A stretch of DNA of 44,821 nucleotides from Porticoccaceae bacterium (GCA_002746985.1 NVXH01000005.1:101783-146603); one strand, 5' to 3'. Shown: positions 21,119-33,521, numbered from the stretch's first letter. Numbers and translations: made by a program. Notes: generated by a model not told the origin, from the letters alone.

Positions 21119-21160
21119 TAAATTTTTACTTAAACAATAATTACTTACTTTTGTTATTAG

Positions 21161-21409
<249 letters not shown>

Positions 21410-21458
21410 TTTTGACATCCCGATTCTTAACTATTAACTCCAAGAACGAGGTGTTGGC

Positions 21459-21929
21459 GTGAATATTAACCTGACCTTATTCGGACAGCTGATTTCTTTT
21501 CTGTTCTTTATATGGTTCTGCAAGAAATTTGTATGGACTGCCATCATTCATTCGATGGAAGAACGGCAGAAAAAAATTGCCGATGGTCTAGATGCTGCAG
21601 ACAGAGCTTTCCGTGATCTTGAGCTGGCGCAAGAAAAAGCGACAGAACGACTCAAAGATGCAAAGCAAGAAGCAGCAGCAATTATTGAGCAGGCTAATAA
21701 GCGTGCAAACCAGATTGTTGACGAAGCCAAAGAGCAAGCAAAAACTGAAGGCGATCGCCTTAAAGTAGCTGCTCAGGCAGAAATCGAGCAGGAAATGAAC
21801 CGTGCTAAAGAAGAGCTGCGTGAGAGTGTAGCAACCCTGGCCTTGGCCGGTGCGGAGAAAATCCTGAAAGCAAACATTGATGAAAGCACTAACCGTGCCT
21901 TGGTCGATGATCTGGCAGCACAGCTGTAA
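21459..21929 (+). CDS. atpF: ATP synthase F0 subunit b
   Basis: Peripheral-stalk subunit b. The 156-aa protein has one N-terminal membrane helix ([20 protein letters not shown], about 7-26) and then a long Ala/Glu/Lys/Gln-rich coiled coil that reaches up to F1. Start is GTG at 21459, giving NINLTLFGQ after the initiator, the family N-terminus. It is 12 bp before atpH. Confidence 0.97.
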   Translation: MNINLTLFGQLISFLFFIWFCKKFVWTAIIHSMEERQKKIADGLDAADRAFRDLELAQEKATERLKDAKQEAAAIIEQANKRANQIVDEAKEQAKTEGDRLKVAAQAEIEQEMNRAKEELRESVATLALAGAEKILKANIDESTNRALVDDLAAQL

Positions 21930-21941
21930 CCGAGGTTTAAC

Positions 21942-22478
21942 ATGGCGGAATTGAGCACACTGGCTCGGCCTTATGCAAAAGCAGCGTTTCAATATGCTGC
22001 AGATGCCAATGATTTGCAGGCGTGGTCTGATAGCCTTGCACTTGTTGCAGCCGTTGCGCAGCAGCAAGCAGTAGTAAAACTGCTGAGTTCACCCAGTTAT
22101 ACCGCAGCTCAGCAGGCAGAAAAGACTATTGAGGTTTGTGGTGACGCGATTAATGACAAGAGCCGTGGTTTTATCCAGGTCTTGGCAGAAAATCGTCGTT
22201 TGCAATTACTACCGCAAATATCTCAGCAGTTTGAAGTACTAAAAGCGAATCGCGAAAAAACCGTAGAAGTAAGTGTGGTTTCTGCGAGTGAAATTAGTAC
22301 AGAACAACAAAACAAGCTAGCAAGTGCGCTAAGCGCGAAACTCGAACGTGAAGTTAGCATGCAGGTGTCGATAGATGACAGCTTGCTTGGTGGCGCTATC
22401 GTTCGAGCTGGAGACACCGTTATTGACGGCTCCATTCGTGGGCGATTAGCAAAACTTGCTGAAGCATTAAATTCTTAG
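21942..22478 (+). CDS. atpH: ATP synthase F1 subunit delta
   Basis: Delta subunit at the top of F1 that joins the alpha3beta3 hexamer to the b-dimer stalk. The 178-aa protein begins AELSTLARPYAKAAFQYA, the classic N-terminus, and ends with DDSLLGGAIVRAGDTVIDGS and IRGRLAKLAEAL, the conserved C-terminal block. It is 18 bp before atpA. Confidence 0.97.
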   Translation: MAELSTLARPYAKAAFQYAADANDLQAWSDSLALVAAVAQQQAVVKLLSSPSYTAAQQAEKTIEVCGDAINDKSRGFIQVLAENRRLQLLPQISQQFEVLKANREKTVEVSVVSASEISTEQQNKLASALSAKLEREVSMQVSIDDSLLGGAIVRAGDTVIDGSIRGRLAKLAEALNS

Positions 22479-22496
22479 GATTGAGGACCAGAGCAA

Positions 22497-24041
22497 ATGC
22501 AGCAACTGAATCCATCCGAAATCAGTGAAATCATCAAGCAGCGTATTGATAGCCTTGAGATTTCATCTGAAGCGAAAAATGAAGGCACCATTGTGTCCGT
22601 ATCTGACGGGATCATTCGTATTCACGGCCTAGCCGATGTGATGTACGGTGAAATGATCGAGTTTGATGGCGGTATCTATGGTATGGCGCTTAACTTAGAG
22701 CGCGATTCCGTTGGTGCGATAATCCTTGGTGATTACCTGTCTCTGGCAGAAGGCCAGAAAGCACGTTGCACGGGTCGTATCCTTGAAGTACCGGTAGGTC
22801 CAGAGCTGGAAGGTCGGGTTGTCGATGCGTTGGGTAACCCTATTGACGGTAAAGGCCCTATCAACGCCAAATTAACAGATGCACTTGAAAAAATTGCTCC
22901 GGGCGTAATTGAGCGTCAGTCAGTCGACCAGCCAGTGCAAATTGGTTTGAAAGCGATTGATGCTATGGTGCCAATTGGCCGTGGTCAGCGTGAATTGATT
23001 ATTGGCGATCGCCAGATTGGTAAAACAGCAATTGCCGTTGATGCGATTATTAACCAGAAAGATTCTGGTATTAAATGTATCTATGTGGCTATTGGCCAGA
23101 AAGCATCATCTATTGCAGCGGTTGTTCGTAAATTAGAAGAACATGGCGCAATGGAGCACACCATTATTGTTGCTGCTACAGCTTCTGACCCTGCTGCCAT
23201 GCAGTATCTGGCTCCTTTCGGCGCTTGCACAATGGGTGAGTATTACCGTGACCGGGGTCAAGATGCTTTAATTATTTATGATGATTTGACCAAGCAAGCT
23301 TGGGCTTATCGTCAAATTTCATTATTGCTGCGTCGTCCGCCGGGCCGTGAAGCTTACCCTGGGGATGTTTTCTACTTGCACTCCCGTTTGTTAGAGCGGG
23401 CTGCACGTGTAAATGTGGCTTACGTTGAGAAGTTCACTAATGGCGAAGTTAAAGGTCAAACGGGTTCACTGACGGCATTGCCGATCATTGAAACTCAGGC
23501 TGGTGACGTATCTGCATTTGTGCCGACTAACGTAATCTCTATTACGGATGGTCAGATCTTCCTGGAAACAGACATGTTTAATGCGGGTGTTCGCCCAGCA
23601 ATGAACGCGGGTGTTTCTGTATCTCGTGTTGGTGGCGCGGCACAAACAAAGATTATGAAAAAGCTGTCTGGTGGTATTCGTACCGCCTTGGCGCAATATC
23701 GTGAGCTAGCAGCATTCTCCCAGTTTGCATCTGATCTAGATGACGCGACCAAGGCCCAATTGGACCACGGTGAGCGAGTTACTGAGCTAATGAAGCAAAA
23801 GCAATATGCGCCTCAAAGCGTTGCCGAGATGGCTCTAACAATTTATGCCGCAGATAATGGTTATCTTAAAGAGGTTGCTGTTAATAAAATTGGTGATTTC
23901 GAATCAGCTTTGCTCTCTTATATGAAGGCTGAGCACGGTGACTTGTTAGACCAGGTGAACCAAAGTGGTGACTGGAATGACGACATTGAAGCCAGTTACA
24001 AGGCGGCCCTGGAAAAATTTATCAGCACCCAAACTTGGTAA
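22497..24041 (+). CDS. atpA: ATP synthase F1 subunit alpha
   Basis: Non-catalytic nucleotide-binding subunit of F1, 514 aa. The P-loop is GDRQIGKT at 170-177, the isoleucine form also found in Pseudomonas. [10 protein letters not shown] near residue 375 carries the arginine that reaches into the beta catalytic site, and the protein ends EKFISTQTW. Also visible are [16 protein letters not shown] and [20 protein letters not shown]. Normal length; 49 bp before atpG. Confidence 0.98.
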   Translation: MQQLNPSEISEIIKQRIDSLEISSEAKNEGTIVSVSDGIIRIHGLADVMYGEMIEFDGGIYGMALNLERDSVGAIILGDYLSLAEGQKARCTGRILEVPVGPELEGRVVDALGNPIDGKGPINAKLTDALEKIAPGVIERQSVDQPVQIGLKAIDAMVPIGRGQRELIIGDRQIGKTAIAVDAIINQKDSGIKCIYVAIGQKASSIAAVVRKLEEHGAMEHTIIVAATASDPAAMQYLAPFGACTMGEYYRDRGQDALIIYDDLTKQAWAYRQISLLLRRPPGREAYPGDVFYLHSRLLERAARVNVAYVEKFTNGEVKGQTGSLTALPIIETQAGDVSAFVPTNVISITDGQIFLETDMFNAGVRPAMNAGVSVSRVGGAAQTKIMKKLSGGIRTALAQYRELAAFSQFASDLDDATKAQLDHGERVTELMKQKQYAPQSVAEMALTIYAADNGYLKEVAVNKIGDFESALLSYMKAEHGDLLDQVNQSGDWNDDIEASYKAALEKFISTQTW

Positions 24042-24090
24042 GGTAGTAAGGGGGCAGATTTAAATTTGCCCCCATGATTAGGCATAAATT

Positions 24091-24951
24091 ATGGCTATCG
24101 GAAAAGAAGTTAAAACCAAAATTACCAGTATCCAAAGCACTCAAAAAATTACCAGTGCGATGGAAATGGTAGCTGCAAGCAAGATGCGTCGTGCCCAAGA
24201 GCGCCGAGCGCTCGGTAAGCCCTATGCTGACCGCATTCGTTCAGTAGTTGGTCACATTGCCAATGCAGTTAGTGAGTATAAGCACCAGTATTTGGAGCAA
24301 CGCGAGATCAAACGCGTTGGGTACATTGTTATCTCAACAGATCGGGGTTTGTGTGGTGGTTTAAACACCAACTTGTTCAGGCAAGTCATCAAATCCATGA
24401 AAGGCTGGTCAGATCAAGAAGTAGAGAATGACCTTTGTCTGATAGGTAATAAAGCAGCGGCATTTTTTAGTAGTTTCGGCGGCAATATTATTGCCACCGT
24501 AAAAGATGTCGGAGATGCTCCTTCTGCTAATGATCTTATTGGTGGCGTAAAGGTCATGCTGGATGCTTACGATGAAGGCAAAATTGATAGGTTGTATGTG
24601 GTAGCAAACAAGTTTGTTAATACGATGACCCAAACGCCGGTTGTAGAGCAGTTATTACCGCTTCAGCCAGTAGAAGATGACAAGCTTAAGCACCACTGGG
24701 ATTATCTCTACGAGCCAGATGCCAAAGAATTATTGGATGGATTATTGATTCGTTATATTGAATCTCAGGTCTATCAAGGTGTGGTAGAAAATAAAGCCTG
24801 TGAACAGGCGGCGCGTATGATTGCAATGAAGAGCGCCACTGATAATGCGGGCGATATGATTGACGAATTACAATTGCTCTATAACAAAGCTCGTCAGGCA
24901 GCTATTACTCAAGAGTTGTCAGAGATTGTTAGTGGTGCAGCAGCAGTTTAA
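24091..24951 (+). CDS. atpG: ATP synthase F1 subunit gamma
   Basis: Central rotor shaft of F1. The 286-aa protein starts with the conserved N-terminal helix ([20 protein letters not shown], then [13 protein letters not shown]), contains [16 protein letters not shown] in the Rossmann-like middle, and ends with the C-terminal helix [20 protein letters not shown] followed by EIVSGAAA. It is 37 bp before atpD. Confidence 0.97.
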   Translation: MAIGKEVKTKITSIQSTQKITSAMEMVAASKMRRAQERRALGKPYADRIRSVVGHIANAVSEYKHQYLEQREIKRVGYIVISTDRGLCGGLNTNLFRQVIKSMKGWSDQEVENDLCLIGNKAAAFFSSFGGNIIATVKDVGDAPSANDLIGGVKVMLDAYDEGKIDRLYVVANKFVNTMTQTPVVEQLLPLQPVEDDKLKHHWDYLYEPDAKELLDGLLIRYIESQVYQGVVENKACEQAARMIAMKSATDNAGDMIDELQLLYNKARQAAITQELSEIVSGAAAV

Positions 24952-24976
24952 CCAAAGATTTTAAGGTTTAGTTTAA

Positions 24977-26389
<1,413 letters not shown>

Positions 26390-26410
26390 GCCCAAGAAAG
26401 GCGTTAAGAT

Positions 26411-26836
26411 ATGGCTATGACAGTCCATTGTGACATTGTAAGTGCTGAAGAGTCCCTGTTTTCAGGGTTAGTTGAGCTGGTAGTGGTTACTGGTTCCGAG
26501 GGTGAACTGGGAATTGCTTTTGGCCATGCACCATTACTTACTGACCTTAAGCCGGGACCTGTACGCATCATAAAGCAAGAAGGTGGAGAGGAAATTTATT
26601 ACCTCTCAGGTGGTTTTTTAGAAGTACAACCAAACACCATCTCAATACTTGCTGATACCGCTTTGCGTGCTGATGATCTAGATGAGGCAGCGGCATTGGA
26701 AGCGAAGAAACAGGCTGAACAAGACCTTGCTAACCAGAGTGGTGAGTTTGATTACTCGAGGGCAGCATCCCAGCTTGCAACGGCGGCAGCACAGCTACGT
26801 ACCATTAGCCAGTTGCGTAAGAAACTAGGTGGCTAA
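26411..26836 (+). CDS. atpC: ATP synthase F1 subunit epsilon
   Basis: Central-stalk subunit that can inhibit ATP hydrolysis. The 141-aa protein starts [19 protein letters not shown], matching E. coli MAMTYHLDVVSAE, so I keep ATG 26411 over the in-frame ATG 26417. The beta-sandwich has [10 protein letters not shown] and [16 protein letters not shown], and the C-terminal helices follow [13 protein letters not shown]. It is the last gene of the operon and is followed by a strong terminator. Confidence 0.97.
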   Translation: MAMTVHCDIVSAEESLFSGLVELVVVTGSEGELGIAFGHAPLLTDLKPGPVRIIKQEGGEEIYYLSGGFLEVQPNTISILADTALRADDLDEAAALEAKKQAEQDLANQSGEFDYSRAASQLATAAAQLRTISQLRKKLGG

Positions 26837-26856
26837 AAGCAAGTTTAGTAATGAAT

Positions 26857-26888
26857 AAAAAGGGTGGCTTTTGCCACCCTTTTTTTTT
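26857..26888 (+). terminator. Intrinsic terminator of the atp operon
   Basis: AGGGTGGC (26861-26868) pairs with GCCACCCT (26873-26880) around a TTTT loop, with A4 in front and eight T behind. It is 20 bp after the atpC stop: a textbook strong terminator. Confidence 0.95.
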
Positions 26889-26990
26889 GGTTTTTTTATT
26901 AAAATGTAAATGACAATGTTGTTTACTCGAACATAGTAATCAAACCTTGTTCCTGCTTAAATACTGAAAAATTACGGAATATAAATTGTT

Positions 26991-28355
26991 ATGACAACTG
27001 ATATTGTGATCCTTGCTGCAGGAAAAGGAACAAGGATGAAGTCCGCACGTCCTAAAGTGTTGCATTTACTCGCTGGCCAACCACTATTACAGCACGTGGT
27101 TGAAGCAGCAAGGAGTGTAAACGATGCAAGGGTCATAGTGGTCACTGGTCATGGTGCGGACCAGGTAAAAGCAGAGGTCAATGGAAATGACTTACAGTAT
27201 GTTGAGCAAATTGAACAGTTGGGAACAGCCCATGCCGTGAAAATGGCAGTTCCGGGATTACGTGAAGGTGGAACAACGTTAATTCTTTATGGTGATGTTC
27301 CTCTCATTGCTCCAGAAACAATCTCGGATATGTTGAGTGCCGTAAACGAAAATAGTATGTCGCTGTTAACAGTAGAACTGGGTGATCCAACAGGTTATGG
27401 CCGTATTTTAAGAAATGATGAAGGCTTGGTGACGGCCATTGTTGAACAAAAAGATGCTTCAGAGGAACAATTAAAAGTTTCTGAGATAAATACCGGCGTT
27501 TTAGCTCTACATACAAATCATCTAAAAGCTTGGCTACCAAAAATTAATAATAATAACGCTCAAGGTGAATATTATCTAACAGACCTTATTGCTTTGGCCC
27601 GCGAAAACAATGTTTGTGTAGAAACGAAACAACCATTATCTGTAGAAGAGGTTGAAGGCGTTAATAACCGGTTGCAGCTAAGCGCATTGGAGCGTTTTTA
27701 CCAGCAGCAACAGGCAAAAAAATTAATGGTTGCCGGTGTTACTTTAGCAGACCCTGGTCGTATAGATGTCAGGGGTAAACTGGTTACCGGCAATGATAAT
27801 TTCATTGATATTAATTGTGTATTTGAAGGAAGTGTGACGCTTGGTAGTAACGTTCGTATTGGGCCCAACTGCTTAATTATTGATAGTGATATTGGTGATG
27901 GTGTAGAGATTAAAGCCAATAGTATTATTGAGAAAAGTAAGGTTGCCAACTACGGGGTAGTTGGACCTTTTGCTAGATTGAGACCAGGCTCAGAATTGGC
28001 AGAAGGCGCAAAAATTGGAAATTTTGTCGAAACAAAAAATACTAAAGTAGGCAAAGGTAGCAAAATAAGTCACCTGAGTTATGTCGGTGATGCGGAGCTG
28101 GGTGATGGTGTAAATGTTGGTGCTGGAACCATTACTTGTAATTATGATGGCATTAATAAACATAAAACTATTATGGGTGATAATAGCTTCATTGGTTCAA
28201 ATACTTCGTTAGTGGCACCCGTAAAAATAGGCAAAAATGCTACAGTGGGTGCTGGCTCAACGATAACTAGAGATGTACCTGAAGGCGAGTTGGGTTTAAC
28301 TCGGGCAAAACAAAGAAACATTTCTGATTGGCAGCGCCCAACAAAGAAGTGCTAA
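26991..28355 (+). CDS. glmU: Bifunctional GlcNAc-1-P uridyltransferase / GlcN-1-P acetyltransferase
   Basis: Makes UDP-GlcNAc for peptidoglycan and LPS in two steps. The 454-aa protein has the N-terminal nucleotidyltransferase motif LAAGKGTRMKSARPKVLH (about 8-25), YGDVPLI and INTGVLAL. The C-terminal left-handed beta-helix domain shows irregular hexapeptide repeats and the acetyltransferase site VETKNTKVGKGSKISHLSYV and NVGAGTITCNYDG. The gap from the atp terminator is 102 bp, so it has its own promoter. glmS follows after 58 bp. Confidence 0.97.
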   Translation: MTTDIVILAAGKGTRMKSARPKVLHLLAGQPLLQHVVEAARSVNDARVIVVTGHGADQVKAEVNGNDLQYVEQIEQLGTAHAVKMAVPGLREGGTTLILYGDVPLIAPETISDMLSAVNENSMSLLTVELGDPTGYGRILRNDEGLVTAIVEQKDASEEQLKVSEINTGVLALHTNHLKAWLPKINNNNAQGEYYLTDLIALARENNVCVETKQPLSVEEVEGVNNRLQLSALERFYQQQQAKKLMVAGVTLADPGRIDVRGKLVTGNDNFIDINCVFEGSVTLGSNVRIGPNCLIIDSDIGDGVEIKANSIIEKSKVANYGVVGPFARLRPGSELAEGAKIGNFVETKNTKVGKGSKISHLSYVGDAELGDGVNVGAGTITCNYDGINKHKTIMGDNSFIGSNTSLVAPVKIGKNATVGAGSTITRDVPEGELGLTRAKQRNISDWQRPTKKC

Positions 28356-28413
28356 TTTTATTAGAAAATGACAGATAAATTTACGTTAGCAAACAACCGT
28401 ATCGGATAGAATT

Positions 28414-30243
28414 ATGTGTGGAATTGTTGGTGCCGCGGCACAACGGAATGTTACAGGTATCCTTATCGAGGGTCTAAAGCGCCTAGAATACCGTGGTTAT
28501 GATTCTGCTGGATTAGCTGTACTAGATAAGTCAGGTACGGTTCAAATTCGTAAAAATGAAGGCAAAGTATCCAATTTAGTGGACGGTTTGGCAGTATCTT
28601 CAGCTCGTGGCACATTGGGGATAGCACATACCAGGTGGGCAACTCACGGCGTTCCAAGCGAAGTGAATGCTCACCCACACAGCTCGTCTGATGTGGCTGT
28701 CGTGCACAACGGTATTATTGAAAACCATCAAGAGTTACGGGAAGAATTGGTTGTCCTTGGTTATAAATTTGTTTCTGAAACTGATACCGAGGTGGTGGCT
28801 CACCTGGTTCATCATTATTTTGCCGAATCTGATTCTCTTAAAGAAGCTGTGCAAAAAACGATTAATCGATTACATGGCGCTTATGCTCTTGGCGTGATCT
28901 GTGCCAGAGATCCGGAGGTATTAATCGGTGCGCGTAGTGGCAGCCCCTTGGTCTTGGGTGTGGGTATTGAGGAAAACTTTATTGCCTCAGATCAGATGGC
29001 ACTCCGCCAAGTGACCGATCGCTTTGTCTTTTTGGAAGAAGGTGACTTGGTTGAATTGTGTAATGGCTCGTATCAAATAGTTGACTCAATGGGCGCGGCT
29101 GTAGAGAGAGAGGTGGTGACGCTTTCGGGCGGGGATGACGCAGCAGATAAGGGCAACTATCGTCACTATATGTTGAAAGAAATCTTCGAGCAGCCAGAGG
29201 CTCTGCAAAATACGATACAGGGTAGAATTAGTGATAAACATGTATTACCCGAAGCATTTGGAACAAAAGCCCGTGAGGTTTTTGCCAAGGTAAAATCAGT
29301 ACACATTGTTGCTTGTGGCACGAGTTATCATGCCGGTTTGGTTGCACGTTATTGGTTCGAAGAATGGGCAGGAATTCCCTGTCAGGTGGAAGTCGCCAGT
29401 GAGTATCGTTACCGTAAAGTTGTGGTTCCAGAAAACACTTTGTTTGTAACTATTTCCCAGTCAGGTGAAACGGCGGATACATTGGCCGCTCTACAATCGG
29501 CCAAACAATCTGGGTATCTGGCTAGTCTGGTGATCTGTAATGTGGCCAACAGTTCTTTAGTTCGTGAATCTGATTTGGCATTGATGACTCACGCGGGCCT
29601 AGAAATTGGTGTCGCTTCTACCAAGGCATTTACAACCCAACTTGTTGCCCTACAATTACTCTGTATTGGCTTGGGTCGTAGTCATGGTCTTGATGAGAAA
29701 AAAGAACAAGAACTGGTGGAAGCATTACATCAACTGCCTGAGCTTTGCGAACAGACGTTGGCACTGAATGAAGAAATAGAAACAACATTTGAGTGCTTTG
29801 CAGATAAAAATCATGCTCTATTTTTGGGTAGAGGAGTTCAGTTTCCAGTAGCTCTGGAGGGTGCTCTTAAGCTAAAAGAAATTTCTTATATCCATGCTGA
29901 GGCATATCCTTCAGGTGAACTGAAGCACGGCCCCCTTGCTTTGGTCGATAGTGAAATGCCAGTGGTTGCGGTAGCGCCTAACAATGAGCTGTTAGAAAAA
30001 CTGAAATCTAACCTCCATGAAGTTAAAGCCCGTGGTGGGCAGTTGTTTGTTTTTGCTGATAAAGCAGCGGGTTTTAAAAATGAACCTGGTGTGACGGTTA
30101 TGAATATCCCTCATGTGCCAGAGAGTCTGGAGGCTATTATCTATACCCTACCCTTACAATTATTGTCCTATCACGTGGCGGTGCTCAAAGGTACGGATGT
30201 GGATCAACCGAGAAATTTGGCTAAGTCAGTTACGGTTGAATAG
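28414..30243 (+). CDS. glmS: Glutamine-fructose-6-phosphate aminotransferase (isomerizing)
   Basis: Makes glucosamine-6-phosphate from fructose-6-phosphate and glutamine, the entry step of amino-sugar synthesis. The 609-aa protein has the N-terminal Ntn glutaminase with catalytic Cys directly after Met (MCGIVGAA) plus [11 protein letters not shown] and HTRWATHG. Two SIS domains follow, with [21 protein letters not shown] and [19 protein letters not shown], and the C-terminal KSVTVE. It is convergent with the regulator at 30275. The Pseudomonas DeoR-type glmR that sits between glmU and glmS is absent here. Confidence 0.97.
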   Translation: MCGIVGAAAQRNVTGILIEGLKRLEYRGYDSAGLAVLDKSGTVQIRKNEGKVSNLVDGLAVSSARGTLGIAHTRWATHGVPSEVNAHPHSSSDVAVVHNGIIENHQELREELVVLGYKFVSETDTEVVAHLVHHYFAESDSLKEAVQKTINRLHGAYALGVICARDPEVLIGARSGSPLVLGVGIEENFIASDQMALRQVTDRFVFLEEGDLVELCNGSYQIVDSMGAAVEREVVTLSGGDDAADKGNYRHYMLKEIFEQPEALQNTIQGRISDKHVLPEAFGTKAREVFAKVKSVHIVACGTSYHAGLVARYWFEEWAGIPCQVEVASEYRYRKVVVPENTLFVTISQSGETADTLAALQSAKQSGYLASLVICNVANSSLVRESDLALMTHAGLEIGVASTKAFTTQLVALQLLCIGLGRSHGLDEKKEQELVEALHQLPELCEQTLALNEEIETTFECFADKNHALFLGRGVQFPVALEGALKLKEISYIHAEAYPSGELKHGPLALVDSEMPVVAVAPNNELLEKLKSNLHEVKARGGQLFVFADKAAGFKNEPGVTVMNIPHVPESLEAIIYTLPLQLLSYHVAVLKGTDVDQPRNLAKSVTVE

Positions 30244-30274
30244 CTAAAACAACAAATAAGTTGGTAAGCAGTTA

Positions 30275-31129
30275 CTATTCTGGAGGAACCCTTAATTCCT
30301 CTAGCCCTTTCTGTAATTCGAGTAAATGTTCCTGAAGCTGCCCACCTTTATGCTGGGCAACGCCAATAGCCAATACATCAATAACGACCAAATGAGCGAT
30401 GCGTGAGGAAAGCGGTGTGTAGATCTGAATGTCTTCTTTGGCATCAATGGTCAGTGGAATAGTGGCAGCATTTGCCACGGGGGTATTTGAAGGTGCAATG
30501 GCAATAACAGTAGCGCCACGACTTTTTACTTGTTTAATGGCGTTGATGAGCGTGGTGGTTCTCCCTGATTGTGAAATCGCAATGACCACATCATCGGGAG
30601 CCATAGAGGTAGCAGACATATTTTGCAGGTGTGGATCAGCATAGGCAGCAGCGGATACTTGCAGTCGAAAAAATTTGTGCTGGGCATCAAAAGCAACGGC
30701 AGCGGAGGCCCCAAAACCATAGAACTCAACACGATTGGCTGCACATATTGCCTGCACAGCACGGTTTAGCATTTCTAGATCAAGGGAGTCCCGAACCTTA
30801 AGTAGCGTGTCCACGGTGGAGTCAAAAACTTTGAAGGTATATTCCGCAACAGAATCTGTGTCGGTAACAGCAATTTGTCCGTAACTGGGGCTTGAGGCTA
30901 ATTGTTGGGCCAAAGCCAGTTTAAAATCCTGAAAACCATTACAGCCTACTGCACGGCAAAAGCGTACTACCGTGGGTTCGCTTACGTCGGCTTGTTCGGC
31001 TAAATCCACGATGCGCATATGGATAACCTTGGTGAGATTGGCCAAAGTAAACTCGGCTACCTTACGCTCAGATTTACGCATCTTGGGAAGATTATCACTG
31101 ATAGCCCGTGTGAGTTCTGCTGGTTTCAT
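30275..31129 (-). CDS. hexR: RpiR-family transcriptional regulator, HexR-like
   Basis: The 284-aa protein has an N-terminal RpiR helix-turn-helix (about 18-75: MRKSERKVAEFTLANLTKVI, then DLAEQADVSEPTVVRFCRAV) and a C-terminal SIS sugar-phosphate domain (about 125-260: FYGFGASAAVAFDAQHKFFR, ISQSGRTTTLI). Similarity to E. coli HexR is spread over the whole length (SEPTVxRFCR, GFxDFKLxLAQ, ASAAVAxDAxxKFFR). HexR represses central carbon genes and is released by KDPG. ATG 31129 has AAGGA upstream, and a perfect palindrome lies 28 bp upstream, suggesting autoregulation. Another RpiR paralogue role cannot be excluded. Confidence 0.82.
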   Translation of the reverse strand: MKPAELTRAISDNLPKMRKSERKVAEFTLANLTKVIHMRIVDLAEQADVSEPTVVRFCRAVGCNGFQDFKLALAQQLASSPSYGQIAVTDTDSVAEYTFKVFDSTVDTLLKVRDSLDLEMLNRAVQAICAANRVEFYGFGASAAVAFDAQHKFFRLQVSAAAYADPHLQNMSATSMAPDDVVIAISQSGRTTTLINAIKQVKSRGATVIAIAPSNTPVANAATIPLTIDAKEDIQIYTPLSSRIAHLVVIDVLAIGVAQHKGGQLQEHLLELQKGLEELRVPPE

Positions 31130-31156
31130 ACTGTGTTCCTTGGTGTCAGTAGCCTA

Positions 31157-31173
31157 TTGTAAATAATTTACAA
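31157..31173. promoter_or_regulatory. Palindromic operator, HexR-type
   Basis: TTGTAAATAATTTACAA is a perfect 17-bp palindrome with a central A, located in the divergent hexR-uvrD gap. Its core TGTAAAT-A-ATTTACA fits the HexR box known from gammaproteobacteria (TGTAAT-W-rich-ATTACA form). A weaker dyad CAAGAA/TTCTTG overlaps its end (31171-31189). Confidence 0.72.
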
Positions 31174-31269
31174 GAAAATGGAATTCTTGTAGTTGTCGGT
31201 AAAAAAATCTCGTTCAATAAATGGTTAACGTCAACTCATGACACCACTGTTCTGCTAGAATTCGTTACC

Positions 31270-33435
31270 ATGGATGTCACAGCAATTCTCGACCCTCTCA
31301 ACTCCGCACAACGCGAAGCCGTATCTAATACTGATAACCACCTGTTAGTTCTTGCGGGTGCCGGTAGTGGTAAAACCCGTGTGTTGATTCACCGAATTGC
31401 CTGGTTAGTTCAGGTAGAGCAGCTCTCGCCCTATAGTGTGTTAGCCGTAACCTTTACCAATAAAGCGGCAAAGGAAATGCGCAGCCGTTTGGATGACATG
31501 CTTGGCTATTCATCTCAGGGCATGTGGGTTGGCACTTTTCATGGCCTGGCTCATCGGTTGTTAAAAATGCATTGGCAAGATGCGGGTTTACCCGAGAACT
31601 TCCAAATACTGGATAGTGATGATCAGCTCAGATTGGTAAAACGGGTCTACCAGGCATTGGGTATTGATGACAGTCGTTGGCCCTATCGTCAGGCGCAGTC
31701 ATTTATTAACAGTCAGAAGGACGAGGGCTTGCGTTCAAAACACCTGCAGCCAGCCCAAGACCCTTATCAACGCACAATGTTGCAGATCTATTCCGGCTAT
31801 GAAGAAGCTTGTGAGCGTGGTGGCATGGTAGATTTTGGCGAGCTGTTGCTTCGTGCCCACGAACTTTGGCTTAATAAGCCGGAAATATTGGCCCATTATC
31901 AGCAGCGCTTTAGCCAAATTTTGGTGGATGAGTTTCAGGATACTAATGCCATACAATATGCCTGGTTACGAGTCTTGGCAGGCCAAAATATTCGCATCAC
32001 CGCTGTGGGCGATGATGATCAATCTATTTATGGTTGGCGCGGCGCCAAGGTAGAGAACATTCTCAACTTTAGCCGGGATTATCCCGATACGGCTACGGTG
32101 AGGCTGGAGCAAAATTATCGTTCTACCAAAAATATTCTTGAAGCAGCCAACGCAGTTATTTCTCGTAATACTGACCGGTTGGGTAAAAATCTTTGGACAG
32201 AAGATGTCGACGGTGAGCTGATAGCGCTCTATTCCGCTTTTAATGAACATGATGAAGCACGCTTTATTGCTGATCGCCTTAATGATTGGGTAAAAGATGG
32301 CAATTTACGCAGTGAGGCTGCCATTTTATATCGCTCCAATGCCCAATCACGGGTGCTGGAGGAATCGCTACTGCGAGCCCAAATACCCTACCGGATTTAC
32401 GGTGGTCAGAAATTCTATGAGCGTCAGGAAATTCGTAATGCCCTGGCCTATTTACGGCTAACCATCAATCGTAATGACGACGCTGCTTTTGAGCGAGTGG
32501 TGAACACGCCAACACGGGGTATTGGTGACAAAACGGTACAAATTTTGCGGCAGTTTGCTCGGGATGAAGGCATGTCCATGTGGTCTGCGGTTGAGAAAGC
32601 TGTTGTCACAGGTGAATTGTCGGGCCGAGCCAGTGGTGCTGTTCAGTCTTTTATCAACCTGATTAATCAGCTGGATCAAGACAGCGCGGATTTACCTTTA
32701 CACGAGCAAGTGGATAACACCATTGAAGGCAGTGGCTTGATAGACTTTCATCGTCGGGAGAAAGGCGATCGTGGGCAATCCCGGGTAGAGAACTTGCAGG
32801 AACTAGTGGTTGCTTGTCGAGGTTTTGAACCAGCAGATAAAGAACAGCCCGCCCTGCCCCAATTCCTGGATCAGGCGGCACTGGATGCTGGAGATCGCCA
32901 GGCAGATGAGGGTGAAGATGCGGTGCAGTTGATGACCTTGCACTCGGCAAAAGGACTGGAGTTCCCCTTGGTCTTTCTGGCAGGAATGGAAGAAAACCTG
33001 TTTCCCCACCGTATGTCAGCGGAAGACCCAGCCCGCTTGGAGGAAGAGCGTCGGTTAGCTTATGTGGGAATCACCCGGGCCATGCGAAAGTTGTACCTTA
33101 CTTTTGCGGAATCCCGTCAGCAGTATGGTACCGAGAGTTACAATAGCGTATCTCGCTTCGTGCGAGATATTCCCACGGAATATATTGAAGAAGTACGATT
33201 ACGGGCACAGGTTACCCGCCCCACCAGTTATGCTAAAAAACCGGTGACCAATTTTAGCGATCAGGGCACAGACACAGGCCTATCCTTGGGGCAGCGCGTA
33301 CAGCACAAAATATTTGGTGAAGGTGTGATCTTAAGCTTTGAAGGCAATGGGGTGCACGCTCGGATACAAGTAAATTTTGATAATAAGGGCAGTAAATGGT
33401 TAGTGCAGTCATACGCTAAACTAATGCCATTATAG
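31270..33435 (+). CDS. uvrD: DNA helicase II (UvrD)
   Basis: Superfamily 1A 3'-5' helicase of nucleotide excision and mismatch repair. The 721-aa length equals E. coli UvrD (720), and the N-terminus MDVTAILDPLNSAQREAV is UvrD-like rather than Rep-like. Walker A AGAGSGKT is at 29-36, DEFQDTN at 220-226, GDDDQSIYGWRGA is motif III, and LMTLHSAKGLEF and YVGITRAMRKL are motifs V and VI. The C-terminal LGQRVQHKIFGEGVIL to SYAKLMPL is the Tudor-like RNA-polymerase-binding tail. I see no LexA box upstream, unlike in E. coli. Confidence 0.95.
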   Translation: MDVTAILDPLNSAQREAVSNTDNHLLVLAGAGSGKTRVLIHRIAWLVQVEQLSPYSVLAVTFTNKAAKEMRSRLDDMLGYSSQGMWVGTFHGLAHRLLKMHWQDAGLPENFQILDSDDQLRLVKRVYQALGIDDSRWPYRQAQSFINSQKDEGLRSKHLQPAQDPYQRTMLQIYSGYEEACERGGMVDFGELLLRAHELWLNKPEILAHYQQRFSQILVDEFQDTNAIQYAWLRVLAGQNIRITAVGDDDQSIYGWRGAKVENILNFSRDYPDTATVRLEQNYRSTKNILEAANAVISRNTDRLGKNLWTEDVDGELIALYSAFNEHDEARFIADRLNDWVKDGNLRSEAAILYRSNAQSRVLEESLLRAQIPYRIYGGQKFYERQEIRNALAYLRLTINRNDDAAFERVVNTPTRGIGDKTVQILRQFARDEGMSMWSAVEKAVVTGELSGRASGAVQSFINLINQLDQDSADLPLHEQVDNTIEGSGLIDFHRREKGDRGQSRVENLQELVVACRGFEPADKEQPALPQFLDQAALDAGDRQADEGEDAVQLMTLHSAKGLEFPLVFLAGMEENLFPHRMSAEDPARLEEERRLAYVGITRAMRKLYLTFAESRQQYGTESYNSVSRFVRDIPTEYIEEVRLRAQVTRPTSYAKKPVTNFSDQGTDTGLSLGQRVQHKIFGEGVILSFEGNGVHARIQVNFDNKGSKWLVQSYAKLMPL

Positions 33436-33521
33436 TCAAACGAGTATTAGCACCACCTGTAAAAAAGTAGAGCCAAAATACTTAAAAATGAAATCTTGTG
33501 GCGAACAACAAGAGGAGCACC

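Noticed and set aside
31200-31269. Possible LexA box upstream of uvrD
   Set aside because: I looked for CTG-N10-CAG as in E. coli uvrD and found no acceptable match.
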